Source: Luzula sylvatica (Eukaryota > Streptophyta > Magnoliopsida > Poales > Juncaceae). Taken from it: a stretch of 64,000 bases of DNA. The DNA is taken from contig OX326959.1 of assembly GCA_946800325.1 (NCBI GenBank), forward strand, positions 37,624,908-37,688,907, read 5' to 3'. Of the stretch, positions 22,449 through 34,928 are shown one piece after another (position 1 is the stretch's first letter; each line of letters begins with the position of its first letter). A program made the translations under genes and the position numbers. The notes under the pieces are model-generated. The model was not told where the DNA came from and did no database searches. It worked only from the letters and a program-made list of their open reading frames with translations.

Positions 22449-24892
22449 CTAATTTGCTTGCTCGAATAAATGCAAACCCCACGAGGTAATTGCTTGCTCG
22501 AATAAATCGTGTATTTCTGTTATGCCAGGTGGCGTGCATCGAGATATTGATTCGCGTATAATTGCTTCACTAATATTACCCAAATTAACCTCCATTGATA
22601 TATATCCTTTCCATGCTTCCAAAATCGAGCCGCTACAAATAAAATTATTAAATATATTAATTCGATACAAATATGAAAAAAAAATTAAACATTAAAAATG
22701 TGATTAAATTTACCTCTTCTTGATCAAATTTTCCCAAACTGAACGCGATGTGACCAAATCTTTAGCGAATTAGATTCTAATTGAGCCCAATATTCGTGCA
22801 AATTAAATAATTCAAAGACCGAGATACAATTCGAAGAAAATCCAAAGTATTCAAAGAAAATCTCCTCCTTAAACCATCTATTCTCGTGAGATACAATTCG
22901 AGATACTGAAAAATTCAAATTCAAAAAATATAATTTCATTTAATTACTTCAATTTCAATTCTGGAAATTTTAGAAACTTATATTCTAACAAGTACCTCTT
23001 GTACAGTCTGAAATGGACATTGAATAGCCCACTCAAAGACCTGGAAAAAAAAAAGTCGCTTCGTTCACAATTCACAGGGGTATATATAATAGATATGATA
23101 TTTTAAGATTTTAAGCGAACTTACATCTTTTATATCTTCTTCGGAAGAATTTGCTCGTTCTAAAGCGAGTAAATAACGGGCCCACAATTCCCCAATCCAT
23201 GTACAATTTCTTGTAGCTCTGTAATATATATTCTTCGCTATATTTGGTAACTTCAAAAACACAAACAATATTAATTAATTCATGATTACATCATTCAATT
23301 AAACCCTAATTAAGCCACGACTTGACCGAATTGAGCCTCAATTTTGCATTGAAAACACGAACAAATAAAAATGAGACAAGGTTAAAGAATAATTTAAATG
23401 TAATAATTACCTTGAGTGTATCAACATAGTTTGTGCATCCCAACCAAATATCGCTCGAAACAGGAAATTCCAAAATTGCCCTTTCATATAATACTTGTAC
23501 TCTTGCAGGGTCCCCCACTTGACTCCTCAAATTTTAAATAATTATGTACAAAGTACAAACATAAACCAATATTATATTCCTAAAATATCATATTTACCCT
23601 TTCAAAAGAAAATCTAAATTCTAAAATATCATATTACCCTTCTAAAACTTACAAAATATTGAAAATATGTTATTTTAAACTGTGGAAGGGTAAATATGAT
23701 ATTCGTAAACTTTGGAAGGACAAATATGAAAATAGCCCTAATTTATAATACCATGAAATTTTGTAGTTTCTCAGCCTCGCTTTGAGAAGAATCCCCAATC
23801 TGATCTTCGTACATTTTTCTAGCATTAAAAATCGTAGTGGCATTTTGGTAATTACTCGCAACATTGGAGGGCAATCCATCGAGCTCAGACTCCATATCGT
23901 TCGCATTCCCTTCTTCCGATTCCCACGCTTTGTAATCCTTGAGCGTCGATCTCGAATCTGCGAGAGGAACCGCCAGCTGGCGGTAGAACAAGGTGCGTAC
24001 CTTTTGGGCCTGTTTAGCTTTTTAGTCCTTATTATCTGCGGATATGGTTAGAAAGAGAGCTTATTCGAAATCTCGATATGATTCCCACATTTTGCTTCCC
24101 TCGATTAAATGCAAACCAAACGAGGTAATTGCTTGCTCGGATAAATCATGTATTTTTGTTATGCCAGGTGGCGTGCATCGAGATATTGATTCGTCGTGCT
24201 CTTGGAGGAAATTCATGTAATCGATCCAGACTGTTAAGAGAAATTGTAGTTTCGAGTTTTTATTTTTCAAGGGTATATATGTAAATTACAACTTTGGTGA
24301 GGAAAAAAGGGTGTACCAGATAATCTTGATCAGCACGTTCGTAAAGGTTTTCGATTTGCTTGATTGATTTAGAGCTACAAATTGAAAATGGAATGAAAAC
24401 AAAATTTAACTAAAAGGACTGGAGACAGAGAGAGAGAGAGAGTAAATATGCATGTATACCCTTGATTTAGAGATAATTCGTCACCAATCCAATCTTGCCA
24501 GAGTTTAGGACTGAGAGGGAAAAGTTTGCTCATTTCCTCTCTAGCTTTTTTAAATTTCTCAATCTCGCTCACTTTCCTCACGCAAAAAATAATTTAAGAG
24601 AAATATGTGTAGTTTACTTGGAAAAAACCTCCAATCTCTGATACTAGGACATTTTGAAGCGCAGTACCTGTATATGAGAATCATAATCCAACGGCTGGTC
24701 ACGTAGTGCTTGTTCTATGGTATGGATCCGCAGCTCAGCCGCCCCATCTTCTTCGTCGGAATCGGATTCAGAGGAGCTGGACTCAGCAGCGCCGGCTAAG
24801 GCAGAGTCGATATTTGGCATCTCCTCATCCTTATCTGACTCGGGTCCGGGTTCGCTTATGGTTTTAGCTAGGGTTTCTTCTTCTCCCGCCAT
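22449..24892 (-). pseudogene. SART3: SART3/Prp24-like HAT-repeat protein, truncated and disrupted
   Basis: Ten exon-like blocks in the order of the SART3 family (plant EMB140 type, a U4/U6 snRNP recycling factor with HAT repeats and RRMs) can be read: 24892-24668 (ATG, acidic Ser/Asp N terminus), 24582-24461, 24374-24317, 24230-about 24061, 24009-23752, about 23545-23411, 23250-23125, 23040-22996, 22905-22714 and 22632-22449. HAT-type text such as D-P-A-R-V-Q-V-L-Y-E-R-A-I and L-T-R-I-D-G-L-R-R-R is clear. Defects: no GT donor and a stop at the end of block 4; no AG acceptor and an extra G in a G-run in block 6; frame changes in block 9. All RRM and later HAT exons are absent. Block 10 ends in a copied piece of block 4. 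This is probably a dead partial duplicate; a functional copy should exist elsewhere. Confidence 0.85.
22465..22553 (-). repeat. Copy of an internal SART3 exon segment fused to the last block
   Basis: This stretch of about 89 bp repeats 24107-24195 with few changes (both encode a run reading S-I-S-R-C-T-P-P-G-I-T). In the last block it replaces the HAT sequence that should follow M-E-V-N-L-G-N and leads to a stop at 22449. Confidence 0.85.
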
Positions 24893-25208
24893 TACCAGAG
24901 CTTTCTCGCAGCTTACACGCACAGTACGAGTCCAGAGATTAGTTTAGTTGTTTACCATGCACTTGGTAAAAATCGAGAAATGAAAGCCTTTCTTGGAGAA
25001 CGATAATTCAATTCCTAGTTTCTGTAATTCCGAATTTTGGTGGGTTGGTTTGATTTGGTGGGTTTTGGTGGGTTTGTAATTTGTATCGAATCCAACGTTA
25101 AATGTGAGAGATCCATGTCATTTGTATCGCATTTGAGCTAGCAAATTCCTGTATCCAAATATATGTTTGTGTTAATTCTAAATCGAATAGGTAATAATTA
25201 ATATAAAA
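24893..25208. other. 5' flank of the SART3-like pseudogene
   Basis: AT-rich sequence with no further gene; 'tttggtgggttggtttgatt' is followed by a similar phrase near 25050. It ends at the Helitron terminus. Confidence 0.4.
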
Positions 25209-26122
25209 CTAGTTTTATCCCCGCGCAATTGTGCGGAACAACATATCTATTTTTTTACATGTTTTTTATATAATTATTTAAATAGAATTAACTCGTGTGC
25301 GAATTAACGCGCGTGCGTTTGAACTAAATTAATATAATCATTACATATTTGCAAATATCATTATGTCAATAGATGCATAAGATTCATGAAATTAATCTAT
25401 CACGGATATTATTTTCTGATATAATTTGTATAAATAGCATTTGTTCAGGTGCTTTTAAAATCGATTAATATAATCAGGACATATTCGCAAATATATTTGA
25501 TGTCAATAGATGCATTATAGTTACGCTTCATTAAATGATCACAATGTGTCGAGATGGATACAACGGGCAAATAACAAAAACACTCGCATAAATTTGAGGT
25601 TATAAAATTTCATATATACCCGTGCAAAATGAGCAAATACAAAAAATTGAAAAGGAAAAAAAGGACCAAAATGTAAAAAGGAAAAAAATTGGGTAAAAAG
25701 GAAAATTACAAAAAAAAAAATTGAACTTACGAAATTGCATACATAACCGTGCCCAATGAGCAAATTAAAAAAAAAATTGGAAAATAAGAAAAAATGTAAA
25801 AAATGTAAAAAAAGACCAAAAGATAAAAATGTAAAAAAAGACCAAAATATAAAATAGGGACAAAATACCAAAATGTAAATAAACAAAAAAAAGACCAAAA
25901 TATAAAGTAAGAAAAAAAGGATCAAAATGTAAAAAATGACAAAAATGTAAATAAAAAAGGACCAAAATATAAATAAACCAAAAAAGGACAAAAATGTAAA
26001 TAAAAAAAGACAAAAATGTAAATAAACCAAAAAAGGGACCAAAATGTAAATATACCAAAGAGGTGACGTGGCCTCATGTATGATCAAGAATTCTCTCTAC
26101 TTTATACATAAGTATAATTAGA
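25209..26122 (-). mobile_element. Non-autonomous Helitron, copy A
   Basis: On the minus strand the 3' end reads as a hairpin (ccgcacaattgcgcgg) followed by 'ggataaaa' and CTAG, with T as the next host base: the plant Helitron 3' signature. The 400 bp inside it match the Helitron ending at 37630, sharing 'aaattatatcaga.aataata' followed by 'tccgtgatag'. A likely 5' start (tctaattatactt...aaagtagaga) lies at about 26122, though the preceding base is not A. The interior (25610-26070) is a low-complexity tandem of 'gaccaaaatgtaaa'. No Rep/helicase is present. Confidence 0.8.
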
Positions 26123-26375
26123 CTATTTAATTAGTTAATTCGAAATTAATATTTGTAAAAAAAAATTAAATATAAGTTCTGAAATACGTCATTTGTAAAA
26201 CTGATACATCAAATTAAATGTCACGAAAGATGATACTATTTTAATTTGTTTGACTAGCAAGAATTATTCCTACTATTACATTTTATAAACACTTTTTCTC
26301 AATCCGGTGATGCCACGTCATATTTTAAACTCACCCGGATTCAAAATCACGCTCTACCGTAATTAATTATTGGAA
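26123..26375. other. AT-rich intergenic DNA
   Basis: Nothing supportable is seen between the Helitron and the long foldback element. Confidence 0.4.
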
Positions 26376-26668
26376 AAAAAAGAAAAAAAGTACACTTTTG
26401 CCCCCCAAACGTTTTTTTCCCAAAAGTGCACTTTACCCCCCAAACAAAAATCTGCATTTTTTTGCCTCCTAATGTTTCAAAAATTGTGCATCATGCCCCC
26501 TCCGTCCATTTGGTGTTAAAACCTCAGTTAAATGAGGAGGTGGCAAGGTGACTTGGATTTTTGACATGATGACATGGCAAATTGAACCCATCTCTCAAAT
26601 AGAACCCAAATCCGAATTGAACCCGACCCGAACCCAAATTTAACCCATCTATCTAATTGAACCCGCTC

Positions 26669-26670
<2 letters not shown>

Positions 26671-26761
<91 letters not shown>

Positions 26762-26762
26762 G
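26671..26762. repeat. (CT)n microsatellite in the left arm
   Basis: This is an almost pure CT tract with a few substitutions. The right arm has a shorter GA tract at about 29577-29621. Confidence 0.97.
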
Positions 26763-28231
26763 CCCTCTCGCTGTGCTTCTCTCCCTCTCGCTGTGCTTAA
26801 CCCTAACTGTTGTGCTTCTCTCCCTCTCTCATGTGGTCTTCTCGAATCGAACCCACTCTTCCTGCTGTGCTCTCGTCGCTCACTCCACCAGGTCAGATTT
26901 ATCCTCTTCTCGTCGCTTTTGAGTCATTTTAGTTCAGTTGAGTTCGGTTTAGTCACTGTTAGTTTTTCTGTTGTGCTCTCACTCTTTTTGCTGTGCTGTG
27001 CTGTCACTATTTGTGCTGTTAATTTCATTTTTGACACTGTCATATTTATCCCCTTCTCGCTTTTGAGTCAGATTAGGGTTAGGGTTCAAATTAGGGTTAG
27101 TTAATCTGAAATTATTGTTAATTAGGGTTAATTAGGGTCAATTAGGGTTGATTAGGAGTAATTAATCTGAAATTAGGGTTAATAAATCTGAAATTAGGGT
27201 CAATTAGGGTTAATTAGGGTTAGTTAGGGTTAATTAGGGTTAGTTAGGGTTAATTAGGATTAATTAATCTGAAATTTGGATTAATTAGGGTTGATTATGA
27301 TTAATTAATCTGAAATTAGGGTTATTAAATCTGAAATTAGGGTTTATTAAATCTGAAATCAGGGTTTAAATTAGGGTTAATCTGAAATTAGGGTCTATTT
27401 CAATCATTTTAGGATTATTTTGGGTCAATTTCAGTCAATTTAGGGTTAATTTGGGTTCATTTCAGTCAATTTATGGTTAAATTGGGTCAATTTCTGTCAA
27501 TTTCAGTATGTTTTTACTGATTATTTGAATTTTATGTCAATTAAGGGTGTATTGCTAGAGACGTTGCGTTGTCGGTGCCTACCGCGTGCCCAAGAATACC
27601 AAATCTTCAGGGAGAGATGGGTGCGGTTTCTGCGGTGAGAGAGAGAAGGACGCAGCAGAGAGAGAGAGATGTGTGCGGCAGGGTTTGGGGGGGGTGGGGG
27701 TCTCGGGTGGGGCTGGGGGTCTCGGGTGGGGCTGGAGATTATCTTTGGTGTAGCGGGGGTCTCGGGGGGGTCTCGGGTGGGGCTGGAGATTATGTGAAGA
27801 AAAAGCATTATGTAATTCGGGTTAGGGTAATTGTAATTAGGATATTGGGTTAGTGTTAGGATAATTGTAATTCGGGTTAGGGAAATTGTTACTGAATGGA
27901 GTGATGTATGTTTGTAGTTCGAATTGTATATGGTTTTTGAGAATGGTACTGGCAATTTTATTGATTTTTGACTAAATTTTTTTAGTAAACATTATGATAC
28001 CACATTGGTACCATTCATGTCTTATTGATAATTTTACATTTTTTTGACTAACATTAAATATAAATACCAAATAATTTTAGTTAAATTGATGCATCATCTC
28101 GTTCCGTGTCGATACCATTAATTACGATAAAAATTTTACTATCACAGAAATTCAAATAGTATTACAATAAACATGACCATAATTCAAATAGTATCACAGA
28201 AATTTTGTCGAAGCCCCAGCCCCACCCCATG

Positions 28232-28233
<2 letters not shown>

Positions 28234-28289
<56 letters not shown>
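28234..28289. repeat. (CA)n microsatellite
   Basis: About 28 nearly pure CA units lie in the central part of the foldback element. Confidence 0.98.
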
Positions 28290-28290
<1 letters not shown>

Positions 28291-28644
28291 TACACATACA
28301 AAGAAAGACATCCACACACATTACATACATACTGAGACAAACAAATACTCTCGAGCGTTCCAAAAAGCTTCCGCAGCCAATGTAGTCTCCTCTTACCCGC
28401 TCTCGTCTTATCCCTCGCACTGCAATAATACGGCCCATAAACAAAACAAAATTAAGAGAAATCTTTAGAGGCATTTAGGAGAAATTACAATACCTTGAAT
28501 TAATTTTCAAAAAAGAACCGATTTCGATTTATACGATATTTCCAAGATTTCAGGGGTATGTATGAAAATTTGCGATTATCTACAATACCTGAAGAAGCAA
28601 GAGCAACATATAAAACCCTATTACGCTTCATCTTTTTCCTTCAC

Positions 28645-28845
28645 TTATTTTTCTTCCTCTTTATCAGCCAATTCCTGCACCAACTGTGCATTGCTCACCC
28701 CTTCGCTCTCTGTTCTGGCAACCGGAACCTCCATTTCCCCAACTGGACCCTCCAGTTCCCCAATTGGACCCTCGTTGATGTGTCGTGATATGATTGGTTG
28801 TCTAAGTAGACTTTTAATCCTGAGTCCGCTCCTAGTTTTGGCCAT
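28645..28845 (-). other. Small ORF inside the foldback element
   Basis: This is a 66-codon ATG-initiated frame with repeated G-P-[IV]-G-E-[LM]-E units and an acidic end. It could be a captured gene fragment or an element-encoded leader exon. No domain is recognised and no continuation was traced. Confidence 0.25.
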
Positions 28846-29582
28846 AACCTAAACAACCAAATTAAAATAATTAGTACAATTCAACCAAATTAATCCTAAA
28901 TTAACCCTAAATTGACTGAAATTGACCCAAAATAATCCTAAAATGACTGAAATAGACCCTAATTTCAGATTAACCCTAATTTAAACCCTGATTTCAGATT
29001 TAATAAACCCTAATTTCAGATTTAACCCTAATTTCAGATTTAATAACCCTAATTTCAGATTAATTAATCCTAATCAACCCTAATTAACCCTAATTAACCC
29101 AAATTTCAGATTAATTAATCCTAATTAACCCTAACTAACCCTAATTTCAGATTAATTACTCCTAATCAACCCTAATTGACCCTAATTAACCCTAATTAAC
29201 AATAATTTCAGATTAACTAACCCTAATTAACCCTAATTTGAACCCTAACCCTAATCTGACTCAAAAGCGAGAAGGGGATAAATATGACAGTGTCAAAAAT
29301 GAAATTAACAGCACAAATAGTGACAGCACAAATAGTGACAGCACAACACAGCAGAAAGAGTGAGAGCACAGCAGAAAAACTAACAGTGACTAAACCGAAC
29401 TCAACTGAACTAAAATGACTCAAAAGCGACGAGAAGGGGATAAATCTGACCTGGTGGAGGAGCGACGAGAGCACAGCAGGAAGATTGGGTTCGATTCGAG
29501 AAGACCACAGGAGAGAGGGAGAGAAGCACATCAGTTAGGGTTAAGCACAGCGAGAGGGAGAGAGGGAGAGAAGCACAGCGAG

Positions 29583-29620
<38 letters not shown>

Positions 29621-29910
29621 CGAGCGGGTTCAATTAGATAGATGGGTTAAATTTGGGTTCGGGTCAGGTTCAATTCGGATTTGGGTTCTATTTGAGAGAT
29701 GGGTTCAATTTGCCATGTCATCATGTCAAAAATCCAAGTCACCATGTCACCTCCTCATTTAACTGAGGTTTTAACACCAAATGGACGGAGGGGGCATGAT
29801 GCACAATTTTTGAAACGTTAGAGGGAAAAAATGTGCAGATTTTTGTTTGGGGGGTAAAGTGCATTTTTGGGAAAAGTTTGGGGGGCAAAAGTGTACTTTT
29901 TTCAATATTT

Positions 29911-30539
29911 TTTTTTGTTTTAAAATTATAATGTTTTTTATTAGTTTTGGATTTTAATTAATTTAAAATTTGATTCGGTTAAGTTTAAATTTACTTTGAT
30001 TCGATTTAAATAACATGAAAATACTAGAATGCACACTCCTAAATAACAAGAAAACACTGGAGTGCACGCTTCTAAATAGCAGGAAAAGACTGTAATTTTG
30101 GGACGAATTTATGTAAGGACAAGGAGACTTAAGCTCTCCAATATTTTCCCGACAGTGTATATAATTGGTGATTTTGATCTCCTTAGTTTATTATTTCACA
30201 ATTTATTAAGATGTCAAACTTCTCCTATTTCTTGATGTTTTTTGGGATTGAAAGTGTTACTGGACATTCAATCGAGTACATAATATCATGGAATTCTAGG
30301 ACTTATCATGGTCCGCATATTTAGTTTAGGCGTCACACATTTCAATTTCATTTTGGGAATAGTGCACAAGCGAACTTTTGCATTCAAATTTAGATAGTTG
30401 TTTTTATATCTTTTACTTTCATATTTATACTTTTCAACTTCATATTTATATCTTTTGTAATAAAAAATATAAATAACAACAAAAAATATTTAAAATATAA
30501 TTACAAGGCCAACAAATTTAATTAATTTACAGAACCTAG
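29911..30539. other. AT-rich intergenic DNA
   Basis: A diverged duplication of about 41 bp (actagaatgcacactcctaa and actggagtgcacgcttctaa) lies at 30020-30095. No gene is seen. Confidence 0.45.
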
Positions 30540-30723
30540 TACTCTCCATACAATTCTTGATGATGTGGATATGATTTTACATCTTAATTTTTAACACATA
30601 AATTTATGATTTGACACTTTAATGAAATATTGAACCATAAATTAATGTGTCAAATCATAAATTAAGGTGTAAAATAAAAATTTAAAAATCATGTCATGTC
30701 ATCAAAGATTGTGGAAGAGAGTA
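30540..30723. mobile_element. Small foldback MITE (Stowaway-like?)
   Basis: The 184-bp stretch starts tactctcc and ends gagagta and folds on itself over most of its length, for example 'aatttatgatttgacac' against 'gtgtcaaatcataaatt'. Terminal TA and CTCTC-type ends are compatible with a Stowaway-like MITE, but the ends are imperfect. Confidence 0.6.
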
Positions 30724-31068
30724 TTAGGGGAAATACATCACTTCTCTTTCTAAAATATAGTTTATACGAAAACAGTATTTTTTTTTTTTGTGCATGAAAA
30801 CCCGTAGGCTAAAAAACAGTATATTATTATACTTGAAAGTGATATTTCCATGAATAACGGAAACAAACAAACGCTGGGAATATTAATCCGGATTTTCTCG
30901 ATCCCAATCCTGTAAAATCCTGGAAGTACAAACTGACCGTTAAATACCCTTTCCTGGATAATCTGGGCCGTCTACTCAGCTTCCCCGTTGGATTTTTGCC
31001 TCCAGAAACCTTTCGACGTCGACATCTCCGCCGGACATCCGCCCAGACAGAAGAAGCGCCGTCCAGAG

Positions 31069-34000
31069 ATGAGCAAGCAAAGGAGAGAGAAGACGATACT
31101 GGCTTATACTGGCGCGGCGGCGCTTGTAGCCGTCGGACTAAATCTTCTCTTCTCTTTCATTAACACTCGCAGGGGTATTAGTAAGAAAAAAGGTATTGTG
31201 TACTGTCTCTGGGCTTTCTCTTTTTTTTTTTTGTGATTAAATGTAGCAACGATTCTTGCTCTAATTGTAAGTTTAGTATATAGATGAATGCTGATTTCAT
31301 ATGTTTGTATTGATTTCAGCTCTACCTGGTTCGAATGTTCTTATAAACCTTTCGGCATCTGAGATTTCCAAATTGGCTGATTATATTATCGCTAAATCGA
31401 AGAAAACTTACGATCAAGTTGCTGCAATACCCCTCGAAAAGGTACTTCATTTAGATTATTAATACTGTTGGGATTTGAGTTTGAATTTCTAATGATGAAT
31501 CGAACTGTAGGTTTGCTATGAGAATGTTATTTGTCCTTTGGCGGACTTGGAAGCGCAACAATTTCCTTTGATTCAATCTTGTTTGTCGCAAAGAATGGTA
31601 TCTAGTTTGATACAAATTCGAAATGCTAGTCTCGAGGCTGAGAAAAAATTGGATTCTCACTTTCTATTTTCCAGGTCCGTCCCACATTTCTACGTTTTTT
31701 TTGTGGCTTATTGTTGCAAAGATGGTTAAATGAGACTTTAAATTTTGAGAAATGAAGAAATTGAGTAATTATTGAAATTGAAACAAAATTTTTCCTTTAC
31801 CACTAGGAAGCGTGAGGATTTATATCGAGTCATTAAGGCATTGTTGGTTAAGGGAGAATGGATGCAACCAGAAGCAAAGCGATATCTCAAATGCTTGGTA
31901 TATAATATGTTTATACTTTAAATACTATTTCTTTTTCTTTTTTCTTTTTTATGGGTTTTCTTATAAAAAACCAATACGAGTGATTTTCTTTCAATTTTGG
32001 ACATTCTCCCCCAAATTGATTTATAAATATCCAGTGACAGGTTAGGGAGTCAGAACGAAGCGGTGTGAGGCTTTCTCCGAGCAAGAAAAACGAAATGGAG
32101 AGGATCAAGTCTCAAATCGAGGAATTAAGTTTGAATTATATTCAAAACTTGAATGATTCTTCGAAATTCCTTCTTTTCGACGACAAAGAACTAGCTGGAA
32201 TGCCTCTTGAGTTTCTTCAGGTTTAAAACTTTTATCTTTTGAGATTAAAAATTTGGAAGTGTTTTGGTTTATTTGCTAAATTTGTTGTGTTGGTTTTTTA
32301 ACTTTTTTCAGGAGTTGGAAATAAAAGATGGCAAAATGAAGGTCTCTTTGACAAATTATGATGTTACGCCAATACTTGAGCATTGCAAGGTAAAATAATC
32401 TCTAATCTCTAATCTCTAATTAATTAACAATTTGTATTTTTACATTTTTAAATGTTTTTGAATCTCTGTTGCAAGGTTGCATCGACGAGGAAATTGCTAG
32501 CTACATCTTATTCAGAGAGAGGTGGAAGCGAAAATCTTCTCATCCTACAAAAATTGGTGAGGGAAAATTTCATGCGTGCCCCTTAAATTTCAAAATATCA
32601 CGTTATGGTCCTTTTAAGTATTTTTTTTGCGATTTTCAGGTACAATTGCGTCATAAATTTGCGCAGTTACTTGGCTACTCAAGCTATGCTGATTTTGCAC
32701 TAGAGCCTAGAATGGCTAAATCACCAACAAAGGTTTATTTCTCTTTCAGTTCTTTTTTTTATTATAAATTGAAATTCTTTTGACGATATTCGTTTGCGCT
32801 TTTTAGGTCCTTGAATTTTTAGAACAAGTCTCAGAAAATTTGAACGACCTAGCCTCTCGAGAGCTTAATTTGCTGAAAGATCTAAAGGTTCAAAAATTTG
32901 TTTAATTTTTGGAAATTTCTTTGGAAACTTATATTTGCTTAATGAAATTCAGAATAAGGAAGAGGGAGAATCTTTTTTTGGAATGCAAGATTTTCTATAT
33001 TACATGAAAAGGGCCGAAGAAAATCTTGGATTCGATTTTGATTATGGAGATGTGAAGCAGTATTTTCCCCTCGAAATTGTACTATCTGGAATCATGAAGA
33101 TATTTCAAAATCTTTTCGGTAAAATTAAACGAGTGACATATTTTTTCTTTTTTAGCAACGAGTGCTTCGTGTTATGATTTTTTGGTTATTTCTTTTTGTG
33201 TGGTGAATTCAAGGGCTTAGATTTGATCAAGTAAAGGATGCGGAGGTGTGGCACGATACGGTTCGTTTATTCTCCGTTCATGATTGTAATACTGACGATC
33301 TATTGGGTTATTTCTATCTTGATATATTTTTCAGGTTCACATTCTTATTAAACTTAATATTTACTCTTTATATCGAGTTTAGTTTTTGTATTTAATTTAA
33401 TTTCCTTTTTTATTTTAACAGGGACGGAAAATATGCCCATTCTTGTGTTCTACCTCTTCAAAATGGTTGCTCCACTTCAAACGGTACAAGAAAGGTAATT
33501 TATTCCAAAAATATAGGGATTTTTTGAAATATGAGAGGTTTCACTTGATGCACATTATTATTTTTGCTTGATAGGTTGCTATTTCTCTATTATTATCGCA
33601 ATTTCCCAAAGAAATAAATGGAGAAGTAGCACTTCTAGGATTCAAAGACGTTGTAACTCTCTTTCATGAATTTAGTCATGTGGTACGTTCATCCTTTTTT
33701 ATTGTTGAATTTGGGTGGATAATTAATTATTTGTCTGGTACGAACAAACCTAATTTCTTTTATATGGGCATAACATCAAATAAACCCTAAACCCTAAATC
33801 TTACAGGTACATCATATATGCAACAAAGCGAGTTTTTGTAAATTCTCTGGCTTTTTGCCAGAAGGGGATTTTGTGGAGATGCCAAGTCAGCTTCTTGAAA
33901 ATTGGTACTTTTTGCACATATTTTATCTATATAAGTATATAATATTAAGTAGATCATCTAATAATAGGTGTTATGAAAGCACTTCTCTGAAATTGATGTC

Positions 34001-34928
34001 TGGATTTCACAAGGTTATTAATTGTTTCATTTTGATCCCCCTATTTATTTAAAATTGAATTAAGTAATTTCTGATTTTATAGTTTACTCTTACAGGATGT
34101 TACGAAATCCATCACGAGCGAGATCTGCAAATCTCTGAAAATAAAGCGTGATATGTTTTCTGGCTTGAAACTGAAGCAAGAAATTCTTCTCTGTGAGTCC
34201 AAATCTTCTTTCTTGAGAATTTTAATTTTGTTCATTTTGAAATTTCTTTTTTTATTTTATTTACAGGTCTTGTGGACCAGATAATTCACTCGAGCGAGAA
34301 TGTCGACTTTGTTGAGTTAGTGAAGGATCTTCACCCAAAGGTACATAATAATGTAGTTGATCCAATTTCTCTTAAATCTAAGAAACAATTAAAATTTAAT
34401 CGAATTTGAATTTGTATTTGCAGGTCATGATGGGAATTCCATTGCTGGAAGGGACTAACCCTGTTTCTTGCTTCGCAAGAATAGCTGTTGGCTACGAGTC
34501 TGTTTGTTATAGTTATATCTGGAATCAGGTTTTAATTGTTTCTAACATGATTGTACAAAAAATTAAATAATCATGATCTTGAGAAATAATGGAAGCATTT
34601 TTTATATCTATTATATTAGGTTTTAGCAGCAGATATTTTTGCAACAAAGTTTGAAGACGATTTGCTGAATCATCATGCAGGATTGCACTTCAGGAACAAG
34701 GTACGTTTTTTGTACAATCATGTCAAAAGTGTAATTTTTTCCAAATAAATTTTCCCTATTTAGTTTTTCATTGTTTTGTTAGTGAAAATAGCTAATAGCT
34801 TTTGTAATGCAATATAGGTACTGGCCCAAGGAGGTGATGAAGACCCCTTGCGAATAATTTCGGAGTATTTGGGGCGCGAACCATCTTTTCAAAGCTTTAT
34901 TCAGTACAAAACCAGAAATTTCATCTGA
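31069..34928 (+). CDS. TOPL: Thimet oligopeptidase-like zinc metallopeptidase (M3A)
   Basis: Twenty exons with GT-AG borders and consistent phases give 2,094 nt (697 aa): 31069-31192, 31320-31441, 31511-31674, 31807-31897, 32041-32220, 32312-32389, 32476-32556, 32640-32732, 32807-32887, 32953-33118, 33214-33334, 33422-33494, 33575-33682, 33807-33904, 33968-34013, 34096-34192, 34267-34340, 34424-34528, 34620-34700 and 34818-34928. The zinc site is H489-E-F-S-H493 with E518 as third ligand. The 29-residue spacing equals that of animal thimet oligopeptidase. The family cleaves short peptides, usually at late steps of peptide turnover. A hydrophobic stretch at about residues 9-30 after a basic start could anchor the protein in a membrane. 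The start is the first in-frame ATG. Most M3A enzymes have G where S492 stands. It is best matched to the plant TOP-like gene (Arabidopsis At1g67690 type). It looks intact. Confidence 0.92.

Larger units (their letters stand above)
26376..29910. mobile_element. 3.5-kb element with about 1-kb terminal inverted arms
   Basis: Left arm about 26376-27450 and right arm about 28880-29910 are inverted copies. They start with agtacacttttgcccccc and include 'gcatcatgccccctccgtcc', a long CT/GA tract and a region of 'ttagggttaatt'-type repeats. The unique centre (27450-28880) holds a GGGGGTCTCGGGTGGGG-rich patch (27680-27785), a CA microsatellite (28234-28289) and a minus-strand frame of 66 codons starting M-A-K-T-R-S-G (28845-28645) of unknown family. 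No transposase was recognised. Long arms suggest a Mutator-like or foldback DNA transposon; a target duplication was not found. Confidence 0.75.

Noticed and set aside
25539..26087. 182-codon minus-strand open frame rich in Phe/Leu
   Set aside because: It lies in the low-complexity interior of Helitron A and is made of the repeated phrase 'gaccaaaatgtaaa'. It is not a membrane protein.
27060..27400. TTAGGG-type repeats as interstitial telomere sequence
   Set aside because: Spacing is irregular (gggttaattagggttagtt), and the plant telomere unit TTTAGGG is not tandemly repeated. The same text is mirrored in the other arm, so it belongs to the foldback element.
32469..32783. Separate small gene within the peptidase region
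   Set aside because: It is a shifted frame through exons 7-8 and an intron of the peptidase gene.
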